Shown here: one piece after another, positions 22,801 to 34,372 of the stretch
How the letters are laid out: every line of letters begins with the position of its first letter
How positions within the stretch are numbered: the first letter of the stretch is position 1
Assembly (NCBI GenBank): GCA_026075535.2
Contig: AP026544.2
Location: 1,426,001 to 1,490,000 of the forward strand
DNA length: 64,000 nucleotides
Direction: 5' to 3'
Origin: Tricholoma matsutake
Lineage: Eukaryota > Basidiomycota > Agaricomycetes > Agaricales > Tricholomataceae
Notes under the pieces: model-generated
What the model was told of the DNA's origin: nothing
What the model saw: the letters and a program-made list of their open reading frames with translations, nothing else
The model's database searches: none
Translations under genes and position numbers: made by a program

Positions 22801-23503
22801 ATTACAATGGAAATGGAAGTGGTTACAAATATTTCTAACCGAAGTTGTATGATATATTGTATGTTTTTTTCAGGAACACATTGGTTCTGACTATTCTCAT
22901 GTCAAAGGAAACCTCCATCTACATACATTTTCCCGTTCTCATTTACCATTCTCCCATGTTCGCGCTAGTAGGTGGTATACTATTATGACGGTTCCTTTGA
23001 ACAATTATTATTTTCCGCGCGCGCACAATTGTTGTTATCTATTTATCTCCACCTAATATCAAGCCCCGTCCTAGCGTGCCCTCCGACCTCGTCCTCTCAG
23101 GCTGCAATGTACCTCTAATGTAACTGAGTACTGACAATGCCATCAGCCAGTTCGGGTGGAGGGCAAGATTGAGTGAGCAGAAAGCTGGCAGTAAGGTATG
23201 ACGGTTCCTTTGTACAAATATTATTTTCCGCGCGCGAAGGGATTTCCCGTGCACGCAACGGTGTTGTCCTCATCTAACAATGATGATCATGCATCATGCA
23301 TCATGTCAGATCAGCCCCCATGTGCCTGTTTCCCATCATCATCGATCATTCATCTGCTGACCGTCTCCCACGGTCCATCACCATGCGCCACAGCATCCCG
23401 CTCATCATGTGCGACGATGAGCAAACTATTCAATGAAGTACGAATCATTTCCATTCGCTTTTTTCATTTATTACATAATCCTACATAATTTCCAATTGAA
23501 TTA

Positions 23504-23765
23504 CACTGGCTGCACAGCAAGATACTTCTGAGAAGGTATGATGTCAGTATTCTGGAAGTACTCCTAATACTGCCACCATACTCACCAAGGGATATTTTGC
23601 CAGTATACATACCAATCTAGAATACTACTTCAGTACCTTCAGTACTATCAAAATATAGTACAATACTGTCAAAATACTTCTGGTGAAGTATGTTGACAAT
23701 ATTAGGAATACTGTCAGGATACTTTCACAGTACTTCTCAGGCAGTATTGTGCCTTGCACCCAGTG
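23504..23765. mobile_element. 262-bp foldback MITE with CACTGG ends and TTA target duplication
   Basis: It opens CACTGGCTGCACAGCAAG and closes, on the other strand, with CACTGGGTGCAAGGCAC; the inverted similarity continues inward for 80 bp or more, so it is almost one long hairpin. TTA flanks both sides. The matching region of the outer element (58485-58500) lacks it, which shows the empty site directly. CACT-type ends with a 3-bp duplication suggest a CACTA-like parent. Confidence 0.8.
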
Positions 23766-23923
23766 TTATTACCTTACACCTGCTTGAAAAGATGGATTAT
23801 GCCATTCCAACTGATAATAAATATACATTTTCAATTTTCATAACACTGAGTAGTACAGCATATAACTATTAGATACTTATTAAAAAAGCAAAGATAATTT
23901 GCAGTGGAAAGGCATGCCACGAA

Positions 23924-26795
23924 TAGTGTCATTGGCTGAACTCAGCCATTTGGCTGTCCAGTTCTGCCAAACAGGCAATTGCTGGCAGATGACAGAACCG
24001 TTGGGGCAGAACTTGGCATAACTAAGATATGTTCTCAAAAGTTCACATTCATCATCTAGATATAATTTGATCAAGTAATTAAGTTATGATGATGATGTCC
24101 ATCCGAAAATAAAGGAGCATCAATAAAAAAACTTTGGGCAAGTTTTGGGTCACTGTGAAACAGTTTACCCTCCAACTATGGTACCCAGAATCACTGGAGG
24201 TTGCCCCGCTGCTGCTGTGATTACCAAAAACTTCACGGGTCTTGAGGCTCTAGCCAACAAATCAGGCCGCTATTACTGGAAGTGCAACCATTGCCCTGAT
24301 GGCACACCAGGCAGCCACATCGAGGGATGTGACAACAAGCATGTCAAACATCTCACTGATCCCTGCAAATGCCCCAATGCATCTGAGAGTATCTGTAAAG
24401 AACCACACATCTTTCTTGCTGGAAAAGGTGATGGAGGTGACATTGTGGCAGTGACCCCTGACCAAGAAGGGCAAGAGTCTTCCGATGTTCAGGCTGTTGC
24501 AGTGGTGAAGAAGAGAAAAGGGCTTGAAGGAATCATCAACTATGCATTGACACCAGCTCAGAAGCAATGGGCAGATGTAAAGCTTTTTCAGTAAATTGTT
24601 CAGCATACGTAATTAATCGACCAGTGCACTCACTCGCACTGAATACTTAGCTTCATTGTCCATGCAAATATTGCATTTGCGGCTTCGGAAAATTGGTATT
24701 TCAGAGAATTCCTAAACGAGTTGCACCCTTCATATGAGTCACCATCACAATTTGTGCTTTCACACTCAATTATGGATAGTGAAGCTGCTTGTGTCCAACT
24801 TGAGGAGTTACATCAGCTTTCAAAAAGAACAAAGCTTACTCTGCTTTACGACAGGTGGGATGATAGAATTGGGCATAGCCTGTATGGAGCTGTGGCTTCT
24901 GAGGTTAATCAGTATCCCATTGTTCTAAGCCTTGATGACATGACAGGTCACCGAGGATCAGCTGATATGCTCCTTAAAACATCTCAAAAGGCATTGAAGA
25001 ACATGGATATGGATGATGGAAGAAAGTTGATTGCACTCACCACCGATAATCCAACTGTAATGCAAGCATACAGGAGGAAGTTTCAAGTGTCATACTATTG
25101 GATTCTAGTGTGTTACTATCTCCCAAGCTGACAATGGAACTGTGACAATTGATACGTTGTAGACCTTTGCATGTTTTCTTGATGGGTTAAACACGATAAT
25201 TGGAGAGATTGTTGCATATCCAGAGATGAAGAAAATTGTCACGAAGAGTATGAAAATTGTCACATTCTTTAGTAGCTCCCATTACTGGGGTGGTCAGCTC
25301 AAGAATGAAGCACAAAAGGCAAAGATCAATTGTGGCCTGAAGAAAAATGGGGAAACACATTGGTATGCACTAATTCTAATGGCTCTCAGTGTAAAATCCC
25401 ATCAGTATGTCTCTTGTGGCTGTCAGCATGATAGTATTGATGATAAAAATATGTATGGCTATTCTTCCACTCACCCAAATTTGTATTCGCGATGATGCAC
25501 AGAGGAAGATTGGTGGCCTTTCCCCAGTCTCGCATGATGTTGTTGACACTGTACTTCACAATCGTAACTTTTGGCATCAGATTGACCAACTCATCAAGAC
25601 AATGAAACCAATTGTTGACACAATTGGAAATCTTGAATGCCAAGAAGCATCACTTGCTGACTGCATGCTTGAGTTAATCCATTGCGCATGAGTGATGGGC
25701 TGCCTCCAAATGGATGACAATGATGATCTTGGCTTTCACATGCATGCGAAGGCAGTTTTCAATCGACGTTTCCATTGCTATAAATACAGAAATTCATTCT
25801 CTTGCCCTATTCCTCCACCCTCTCACTTGAAAACTCACCTCTCCCAGGCTGCCAGTGGCCGCTCATTTCAGTTCATGGTCCAGGCTTCACTCAAGATTGC
25901 ACATCAATGGAGGTGGAGTCAGGAAAAAGCTTCTCATTTAGTGGAAGATCTTAAGCAGTACTACCACTGTAAAGGGCCATTTATGGGCAGACAGGCAGAT
26001 GGGCTCGACTGGTGGGAAAGCCTCCCAATCAAACCTGCATCACACCCACTCCAGTCCCTTGCTATCATTCTCCTCTCCATTGTTCCCCATTCTGTGGATG
26101 TGGGACACCTGTTCTCTGCACTCGGAGGCACTCAAACTCCGAAACAATGCAACCTATCAGTGGATACATTCGAGACTTTGGGTAAACTTTGTGCCAACTA
26201 TTCATATCACATTTATCAATGGGATCAGGCAGCTGGAAAGTCCACTCATTGTCGCCACAACCATATGCATACCCACCCTACAAAAGGAATCAATGTTGAG
26301 CTTGTCAAAGAGGTTGAATCAACATTCTGCTATGTATCTCCGGTTGCAGTTTCTTCAAAACCCAATAATGATTTCTTCGATGATCCAGAGGATTTCTCTC
26401 TCGATGAACTGGAAAAGGAGTTTGATGAATTTCAGAAAGAGTTGAACAAGGAAGCACTACCAGATGCTGATGGTGCAGAGGTTCTCGATGGTGAAGTATA
26501 CAACTTTGAAGAATTAGAGTGGATTGATCAGGGTGAGGTCCCTGGATGGCAGGATGTGGAATTGGTTGCTGTTGACAATCATTCTGGCACTCAGACAACT
26601 TGGAATGTAGAAGCACTGATGTCAATGAAGGGAATGGCTGCCTAAGAGTCGACCAGTAGTATGAATTTGTTTTGTAGAAATGTACGACAATTTTCAGGTG
26701 TTGATGGTTCCACTGAGTTCTGCCACCCCTGGCAATTGCTGTTCTGCCAGTTCTGCTGGCATAACTGACCCGGAACAGTTCTGCCACCCACACTA
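23924..26795 (+). mobile_element. hAT-type DNA transposon, 2.9 kb
   Basis: Ends are TAGTGTCATTGGCTGAACTC on the left and, inverted, TAGTGTGGGTGGCAGAACTG on the right (15 of 20 match). An 8-bp duplication GCCACGAA (23916-23923) / GCCACAAA (26796-26803) flanks it, differing only by a CG to CA change. The sequence on either side is continuous in the outer element near 58310-58345, confirming the insertion point. Subterminal repeats containing GGCAATTGCTG occur at both ends. Confidence 0.85.
24178..26645 (+). pseudogene. hAT transposase, broken
   Basis: BED-type zinc finger near 24280-24370 (C-N-H-C-P ... H-x-K-H-L), then an RNase H-like DDE domain including W-D-D-R ... L-Y-G and the D-D-M-T-G-H-R-G-S-A-D block (24850-24975), and a C-terminal dimerisation domain with W-W-E-S-L ... 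H-P-L-Q-S-L-A-I ... V-P-H-S (26010-26160). Probable introns lie at about 24612-24652, 25110-25160 and 25405-25485. An in-frame TAA at 24592 (CAA to TAA) and TGA at 25689 (an expected Arg) disable it. The protein would bind element ends and cut and paste in the nucleus. Confidence 0.8.
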
Positions 26796-26814
26796 GCCAC
26801 AAACCATTGTTCAA

Positions 26815-29360
26815 TCAACGTTGACCATGCACATGATAAAAGAATTGTTTCCAGTGTGTTGGATTATTTCTCCAAAGTGAGTATATTATAGTAAATACAG
26901 CATCATATGCACAGCTGTTATTACTCCATATTAAACCAGAAGGAGGTGAAATCTGAAATGTTGTAATACCAGATGCCATGTGAGTTGTGTTGTGACTGGT
27001 TTTTGCTTTTTTCTTTAGATTTTCAGTTGTGGAATTATCAGTTATCATACTGATTTTTCTTTTTAAGGATTTACTTGAAGCAGAAGTGGGATTAGCTTTT
27101 GCAGGAGTAGCTGCAGCATGCTTCTTCTGTTTTTCTACAATTTTCCATCTGACATCTTCTATTTCAGGTTCTAATAAAGGATCTCTGGAATTCCATCTAA
27201 TTGCTTTGTGTACAGTTGATGGTACATGATGCATTCCTTTCCATTGTCTAAAAGCCATGATTAGCATATTTCTCTGTTCACCAACCACACTTCTGTGCAA
27301 TTTTCCATTATATCTCAAGTCAGTAATTTCATCAAGCAACTCTAGCTCTCTGAATTCTTGTCTTAAGGCACCAGAAGCACCACCTGTAATTTTTTGAGGA
27401 TGAAATGACTGTGTTATTAGTGTACCAGCTGCAGTTGCACTGTGTGACAATGCTGTGTAGTAAGACTGATGAGAACAATTGTCATTAAGGTTTACTACAT
27501 TATAAGGCCTAGTTTTACCTTGAGAAGCATAATCTGTCATAGAAAAGTTGGGAAGAACCTCTATCTGGGTCCTTGACACATGTACCTTTGAGTCATCAGG
27601 CAAAGAACAGTAAACTGGATTTGTAGTTTTGTATAATGGTACAATATTTTCAGGAAGTCCATGAAATTTAACATCAGATGGAGGATTGGTCAATTTGACA
27701 AAAAGTGTTTCCAATGTTGGTTGACCATGTACACCAGGAGATACTTTCCAGTCATATACTGTAGCTTCTTGACCTTTTGTAATACAAAGTTCTGTTGCAC
27801 CATTATATCTTATCACTACAGGTAAGCCTTTACATAAGGATAATGTTCCGGCTATATGTCTGTCAATTGTACTATATGGCCGATTCCAAAGAATCTGCTG
27901 CAACTTGTCTGATATCTTATCAAGTTTAAGTACAGAACCTTTGAATTTGGATTTCTCTGAGTGGACTTTTTGAGAATCTTCAGAGTAAAAGTGTGTCAAT
28001 ACTTGTCCAGTTTCAGCAGCAAAGCATTCTGAGCCAAGCTTGTTAATCTCATCCTTGTGAACATTTAGTGCAGTAATAATTGATATGTCATGGAACTTAT
28101 CATCACATACAGATGGTTGTCCAGATATGGGAGATGATATAAGTGTTTGTAAAAATGCAATGTCTGTAGGTGTACAGGCCTTGTACCTCATATTTTCCAA
28201 TGCTGTACGAAATTAAGCATCTTCTGGAGTCTGGTTTTTTTGTCTCATGTTTTCCTGAAGTATAACCACTGTAGTTACTTGATGCCACAAAGATTTTCCT
28301 ATTGCTTCTTCCTGAGATCTCTGAGTTGATGCAATAGCTCCAATATTTTGACTATATAAAGAAGTTCCTTCACTACCTACAACTGGTGGTAGCTGTGCAA
28401 AATCACCTGCAAATAGCATACTTAAACCTCCAAATAGCTGCTCTGGTATGTTCAATGCAATAGCAAGCTGACATGAGATACGATACATATCATGACAAGA
28501 TAACATAGAGACCTCATCCAAAAAGATATAATCTACTCCAATAAGTCTAGATCTCACCTGAGCTAAATTTGTAAGTCCTTTCTCATTATAGTCACTAATA
28601 CCAAAAAGTGAGTGATAAGTTGATCCTCCAAGCAAAGCAGCTGCACTTCCTGTTGGTGCTACTACTATAAGTCGATATGATTCATTTCTTTCCTTGAAAC
28701 TGCTTTTTAAAGCTTTTAAAACTTGAGACTTGCCAGTTCCAGCCATTCCACCAATATACATTTGTAAAGGTTCTGAATAAGGATCACTAGCATGTGTGGC
28801 TACAATGTGAAATGCCTTTTCTTGCTCAGTGTTAAGACTGAATTTCTTAACTACAGTATCAAGAACCTGTTGTGTGTCAGGCTTGTGGATTTTTTTTGTT
28901 AGATAAGATTTGTCAGCAATTTTAACAATATTTGAAGACAACTGTTCAAGATATTGTTCAGTTTCAAGCTTATGATTTGCAGGCATTCTTTGCTTCGCTG
29001 CTCCAGAACCTCTTGCCTTTTTTTGGCAACTTCATTTTTCCATTCTAATCCTGATAAGTTGCGCTGGATTGGCAGAGGGTTCAGTTCAATATTAGTATGA
29101 GTATTGACCTGGTTTTCAGCAGTCCAACCAAGGTTGGTCATAATATTTTGCATGGTCATAGTTTCCCATTGCGTTCTTATTTCTCCTTTTCCTAACTGGA
29201 GCAAATGAAGAGGAATATCATCTTGATCATCTTCAGGATAGTGTGCATAGAGATTATCAGATGTACAATCCTCCAAGAAAGTAGAATCTGCTTCTTCCCA
29301 TGTAGACAAAACACCGGCATTTTTCTTTAATTGAGCCCGGTAATCATCTCTTGCATCCAA
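26815..29360 (-). pseudogene. Helitron Pif1-type helicase with a C-terminal cysteine-peptidase start
   Basis: Walker A G-G-M-A-G-T-G-K-S (about 28728-28754), Walker B F-L-D-E-V-S-M (about 28505-28528) and the Y-A-S-Q-G-K-T motif (about 27515-27535) define an SF1 helicase of the Pif1/RecD2 group. A frame change separates 28213-28986 from 26815-28200. After a basic linker the protein enters S-G-L-I-W-S-N-N-S-C-A-Y-D (26890-26930), the form of a ubiquitin-hydrolase Cys box, and stops 30 residues later at the truncated end. The helicase would unwind the strand displaced during rolling-circle transposition. The peptidase role is unknown. Confidence 0.75.
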
Positions 29361-32300
29361 ACATTCAAATCAAATATTGAAATTCTTCATAAGTTCCAAT
29401 TGTCTTTCAGTGAATAAGTAATTACTAAAGGCATCATTCCAGCTTTCAATACTAAATTTCAGTTCCTTTCCAGTTTGCCAAGGCTTAAAAAGAGTAAGCA
29501 TAGTAGAACAATAATATTCTCTATCTCCTTGATCACAATGGGGTAAATTGGCTCCAATAAAGTTAACAACTATATTATCATCATCAGGGCCAACCTTGAT
29601 ATGATGGGTGTTGTAAAGAGGATGAGTGTTTGTAAACTGATAGAACTGGTACTTGTTTTTTTCACTTCTGTCAAGGTTGGAGGCTTATCTTCAGAACTAT
29701 ATTCTGTATCAACAGACTCAAATGATTGGTCTCCAATTAGTTCAGATTGCATAGATAAATCTCCTTTATCACCATTGTTGGGATCATCAGAAGCAGTATT
29801 ATCTAGCTTTGACTTGCTTTTTTTGGTCATCTTTTCTCTTTTGAATCTTCTGATCCAATCATATAGTGACATGTTCTCAAGCTCAGGTGCCCGATAAATA
29901 TAATCAAAGACAGGTGAAAGACCTATTATCTTACCCTTCAGTTTCAAAAGTGCCACTTTAATTGAAAAGCTTGTTGCTTCTTCTGGATGCCAGACTTTGC
30001 GAGCTTCAGATACATATGTTTGCCAGTAAAATGGAACAAATTTGTGACTGGTATAGTGATCAGGATTTCCTAGCAAATACATGGATATCATAATTGCACC
30101 CATTTCCATTTTTGCTGACAACAAATTCACTACTTTTGCCATCAATTGCCTTGCTTTCTCTCTACTTGGCAGCATGCCATTAACAAGTTCCATGTTTTTA
30201 GTAAAGATTGATTTGATTGATTCAAAAATAACATGAGTTTTCAAGGGGGCCTTAGTTATATAGTCAGATACATAGATAGTTACTGCTTTAATAGCAGTAC
30301 CTGACATAAGGCAAGTAACATCTGTGTTGCAGCGGAAAATATAAGTCAATAAGGGTGTAAAAGTATTTAGCCAAGGTTCTCTCTTTTTCAAATCTAGTGA
30401 ACCAGTTTCCTTGTCCATATGTGTTTCTTGAAATAAAGGTCTGGGAAATCTTGCCTTGCATTTGCCCCATTTATTGTCCATGCAGCCAGTATATACATGC
30501 CTTTTATTTGTACTTCCATCATTATTTTTATTTCTATTACAACTATGGACATTTGACTTGGTAAGAAGATCATCAACTGTTTGGTAAAAAGACCCCACCA
30601 TGTACTTAATTTTTTACATGCATGACATGTTTCATGAGGATCTGATTTTTTACAAGCAGGAGGAGGCGGCCAAGGCATGGTTTGTGTTGGGTTTTTATAT
30701 TCTGGCAATTTCTTCTTTGAGTCAATCTGTGCCATGACATCTTCTTGTGTGCCAGTGAAGTATTCTCCTGAAACACAGCTTTCCAACCATTTAACAAGAT
30801 TCTTCTGGAAATCAGAATCAGAATCAAGTATTTTGTGTCACATTTCTTGTGGTGTCAAAGATCCTTTTATCCAGAGCAAGAGATGCATATGTAGTGTGAG
30901 CCAGCCCTGTTGTTCAACAGTTCCATAATATGCCTTAGTATCTCCATACAACCCACGGTGTTTGGATTTTACACCCAATACATCTTCAATAAAGGTTTGG
31001 ACCATGAAATGAAAAAATCAAGCACTTGCTACTGGATTTTCACATATACGATGAATTCTGTCACTCTCATCCAATATACAAGGCTCAAACTTAGTATCTG
31101 TTCCAGCATAATAGAGACATATTGGATGCTTAACATCAGCAGGAGATAAAGTTATATACCAGGATGGTGCTCCACAATGATTCACTAATGACCAAATTTC
31201 ATTCCGCATGTATTTTTTACTTGTCATGGATCCTTTGACACTTCCAGCAATATGATCCAAGTCTTTTATAACTTGAAAGCAATTTTTCTCTTCATCAGTT
31301 TCAGCTACAACATAATCTCCACCAGAAATCTTTTCAATTAAACCATTCAGAACAGTCTGATCAAGATTCAAAAGTCTGTCTGTAATAGCTTGAAACTTGC
31401 TTTTCTCAGCAAGTAAGAAACTTTGAGTTGTACTTGTCTTGATTTGTTCATGACTAAATGCAACAAATGGAAAATTGACATCTGTCTGAAATCTTTTGTC
31501 ATGATACATTAGTAAATGTCTTTTGTGCTCTTTGTCAGACAAACCAGCTGAGCCAATACCTCCTAGTCCATATGGAAATAACCAGGGAAACATCTTAGGA
31601 TAAAGTTGTGGATTATCCCATGTAGATTCAGCCTTATTGCTATGGCCTACAACCAGAAATTTTCCCTGAGAATTTAAATGCTTAAGTGCAAGCCCCTTTA
31701 GTCTATTAGTGGTCATAGTATCCAATTTCTGTCCAGTCAGCCCATGTACAGTATAGGCACAGTCACCTTCAGCAGTACCATCTTCATCATCCATATCATG
31801 TAGACTAGTTCCTTCCAATGTTTATTACTTGAGAGAGGCTTATACTCTACTGAGCAGGGTGGTCCATCTTCAGGATACTCTGCCAGATTTTTATGTGAAA
31901 TGTCTATATCTGCATAATCTCTGTGGTTTAACTCCAGCCACTCCAGTGCTTGTGCTACATAGTGCCGTCGCACAAGAACCAAGGATCGATTATAATCTTC
32001 CAGAGTTGGTTTGCATGGACCAGTAAAAAAAATTGCAAGCACATCATCCATTTCATCTCTAGGAGGTGGAATTTTACTATATACCTTAGGAATGGGAGTT
32101 TCAAATGCAATTGCATTAGCTTTCATTTGATGGCCCCCTTGCCCTCTGCCTTTAACACATGCAAGTGATTTTTAATAGCTTTCAATCTGCTAAGTTCCTC
32201 AATTGGTACTAACTCACCACATACAGCACAACCTCCTTCTTCAATTTTATTTTTTGTCATCTTTTTACAGGCTCCATCTGCTATGTCTCGTGCAAGAGCA

Positions 32301-33217
32301 CTAGTCAATGGCTCTGGTGGAAACGGAAAAAAAGAATTTATAGTACTTGAACTATTCAACTGTTCTTTGAATGTGTTAGTACTTAGAGAATTTTCTTGCT
32401 TCTTTTTCTTTAAGTTTGCTCTATGACATTGTAACCGTGGTAGCTCAATTGAAAATACACTAACAAGTACATTACATTGGGGACAGGAGTGGTTTTTTAA
32501 ACAGGCCTGTAAGGTCTTTTTACTGTCACGAGCACTAGTATGACAACCATGGGATTTTGCCATTTTCAGTAGAGTAGTTGCTGAAAGATATGGGGTAAGA
32601 TCTTGAAGTGGCATGTTAACATAAACAAACTGGCTTGGTGGGTACTGCAATAGCCCAACATCATTTACATGATCAGCATATTTGAATACATTCTTTGTAA
32701 TGTCCAGCTGGTTTTCATCACGTGGTAACATATATGGCTCTATTCGAGAGTAGGAGAAAACACAAGCAGCATGACCTCCCATGTGAAGAGTTCTATTATA
32801 TGGCACAAATGTTGCTGATGCATCCTGTTTGCAATATCCTCTGGGGTCATGTACTTTATGAAACTTGGATAGCAGATAAGGCACATTCTGATTGCAAGCA
32901 AAAAAAGTCTGATCTTGATATTTTAGTGGATGTAAACTTACAAGACCACAAAGCATGGATTTCACAAACAAATACAAGAAATGAAACTCTTTAAGGGCCT
33001 TATGCCCAAGACAAGAAAAAGTTGAAAACAAATAAGATATAGTTGAACAATCATCATCATATTTATGTTTTACAAGAGCCCAGAGCAGTGCCACAAAATC
33101 ATGTTTGTACATTACATTCTGTTTCAGTATCAAGGATAGTGTCTGGACCCTGACTGAGACATTGACTACTGGAAGAATATTGAGGGACAGTATCCAGTGT
33201 TGCAAATGGAACAGCAA
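26824..33217 (-). mobile_element. Helitron (rolling-circle transposon), decayed and truncated at its 3' end
   Basis: Coding order on the minus strand is: zinc-finger-like N-terminus, DUF6570-type region, HUH Rep endonuclease, Pif1-type helicase, start of a cysteine-peptidase domain. The coding sequence ends within the sequence shared with the outer TIR element (26803-26833), so the 3' end lies at or beyond that junction and the rest of the peptidase is missing. I could not find a TC 5' end or a CTRR 3' end with hairpin, so the outer boundaries are approximate. Confidence 0.8.
29570..33217 (-). pseudogene. Helitron Rep (HUH endonuclease) half of the Rep/helicase protein
   Basis: N-terminal region 33217-32123 has Cys/His-rich blocks. 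A P-P-P-R-D-E-x-D-D-V-L block (32070-32020) starts the DUF6570-type domain. The HUH motif reads L-H-M-H-L-L-L-W (about 30870-30893), and two tyrosines four residues apart (Y-V-S-D-Y-I-T-K, about 30253-30276) are the expected nucleophiles. Between 32123 and 32126 the reading jumps from a Cys-C-containing block directly to the DUF6570 block; relatives have about 80-100 more residues there, so a deletion is likely. A TGA at 30838-30840 replaces an expected Arg, and frames change near 30600 and 31810. Confidence 0.75.
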
Positions 33218-34372
33218 AAAAACTAAATTTCTGACTCACTGCCAAAAGTTAGAAAATACCTCTGCATAACTAAAGTAAGACAAAGTGCAGTTTAGTTGCC
33301 TTATGGTACAAGAAATTAAAGGAACAGATATATGTAACACATGTTTAATAAAATATTGAGAGCAAGAGGTTATACCGTGACTGTATTTGCTAAACAGATT
33401 GCCGTTGCCTCTGAAATGCATTGGCACTGAAGTTGATGCCAACCAAGATATAGAAGTAAAATCATGGCATAAGTCAGATATGTTAGAGAAGTTCACATTG
33501 GCATAGAATGTAAGAATTGGATAAAAATTCAAGTTTTCAACATATTCTTTGTAAAGAATGCCCCAAAAGGGGTTTGTCAAATCACCCACACCAAGGGTAT
33601 CCACGTTGGGTGGATGCAAGATGCCCTCATTGGGGGAGCCCACATTTGGGGCTAGGTAGTTGTCTCCATTGGAGAAACCCATTTTGGGGTCCATGTAATT
33701 TCCACAAACAGAAATGCTGATGCAGGGGGAAATACTGTCGCTATCCTGGACATATGCTAGAAAAGTTGGTAGCACGCAACACATCAATATTATAGCAACT
33801 GGCTATTCATACTGTACAATTGGTTGGAAGGGCTTAAAAACATAACCCTTGGATCATCTGTGCTTGCAAAGGTAGTCAAAGGAAGTCTACTATGAGTCAT
33901 GCTGGTGAGGTAAGAACTATTGAAAAGGTCTAGATGAATATCTGGCCATATTCAGTTCATGGTTCTCAAATGAATTCATACCATACCATATGAGAAGAAG
34001 GACCGCAGACCCTGGTGACCAGTGCTCTCTGGTGGACGAGACCTTGGTGCCAGATTATTGCCTAACACATGTTAAAGTCAAGGCTGGAATGTGAGTGCAG
34101 TATAACATACCATTGGACATGACGGCAATCAGGTATAAGCAGAAAATCACTAGCAGGGAGAGCTGTTCGAATGCTTGCAACATGGTGGTTCGAGATTGAG
34201 AAGAAAATTGGCAATCAAAGTCGTACCACCTGTCAAGGATGGATTTCGAATGGGAACTTCCAAGAAACTTTTCACATGATTCATGTTCAACCCATACCAG
34301 AGGCTAGAGACTATTTGCATTTACAGACATAGACTCTAGTAGATACAAGAGAAAGTAATACACAGATAGAGG
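33218..34372. other. Unassigned segment between Helitron and SPT5-like relic
   Basis: No gene supported. A 183-residue minus-strand ORF (33236-33787) has no recognisable domain. The part 33540-33700 is built of short GC-rich units (CCCATTTTGGGG and similar). The string GGGGGAAATACTGTC at 33727-33741 resembles the polypurine/LTR start of Gypsy-2 at 52695-52710, but similarity does not continue. Confidence 0.4.

Noticed and set aside
33236..33787. 183-residue minus-strand ORF as an additional Helitron gene
   Set aside because: No similarity to Helitron accessory proteins that I can see; GC-rich short units explain part of the open frame.
33727..33800. LTR start of a third Gypsy element
   Set aside because: The string GGGGGAAATACTGTC resembles the polypurine tract and LTR start of Gypsy-2, but similarity ends there and no second copy is found.
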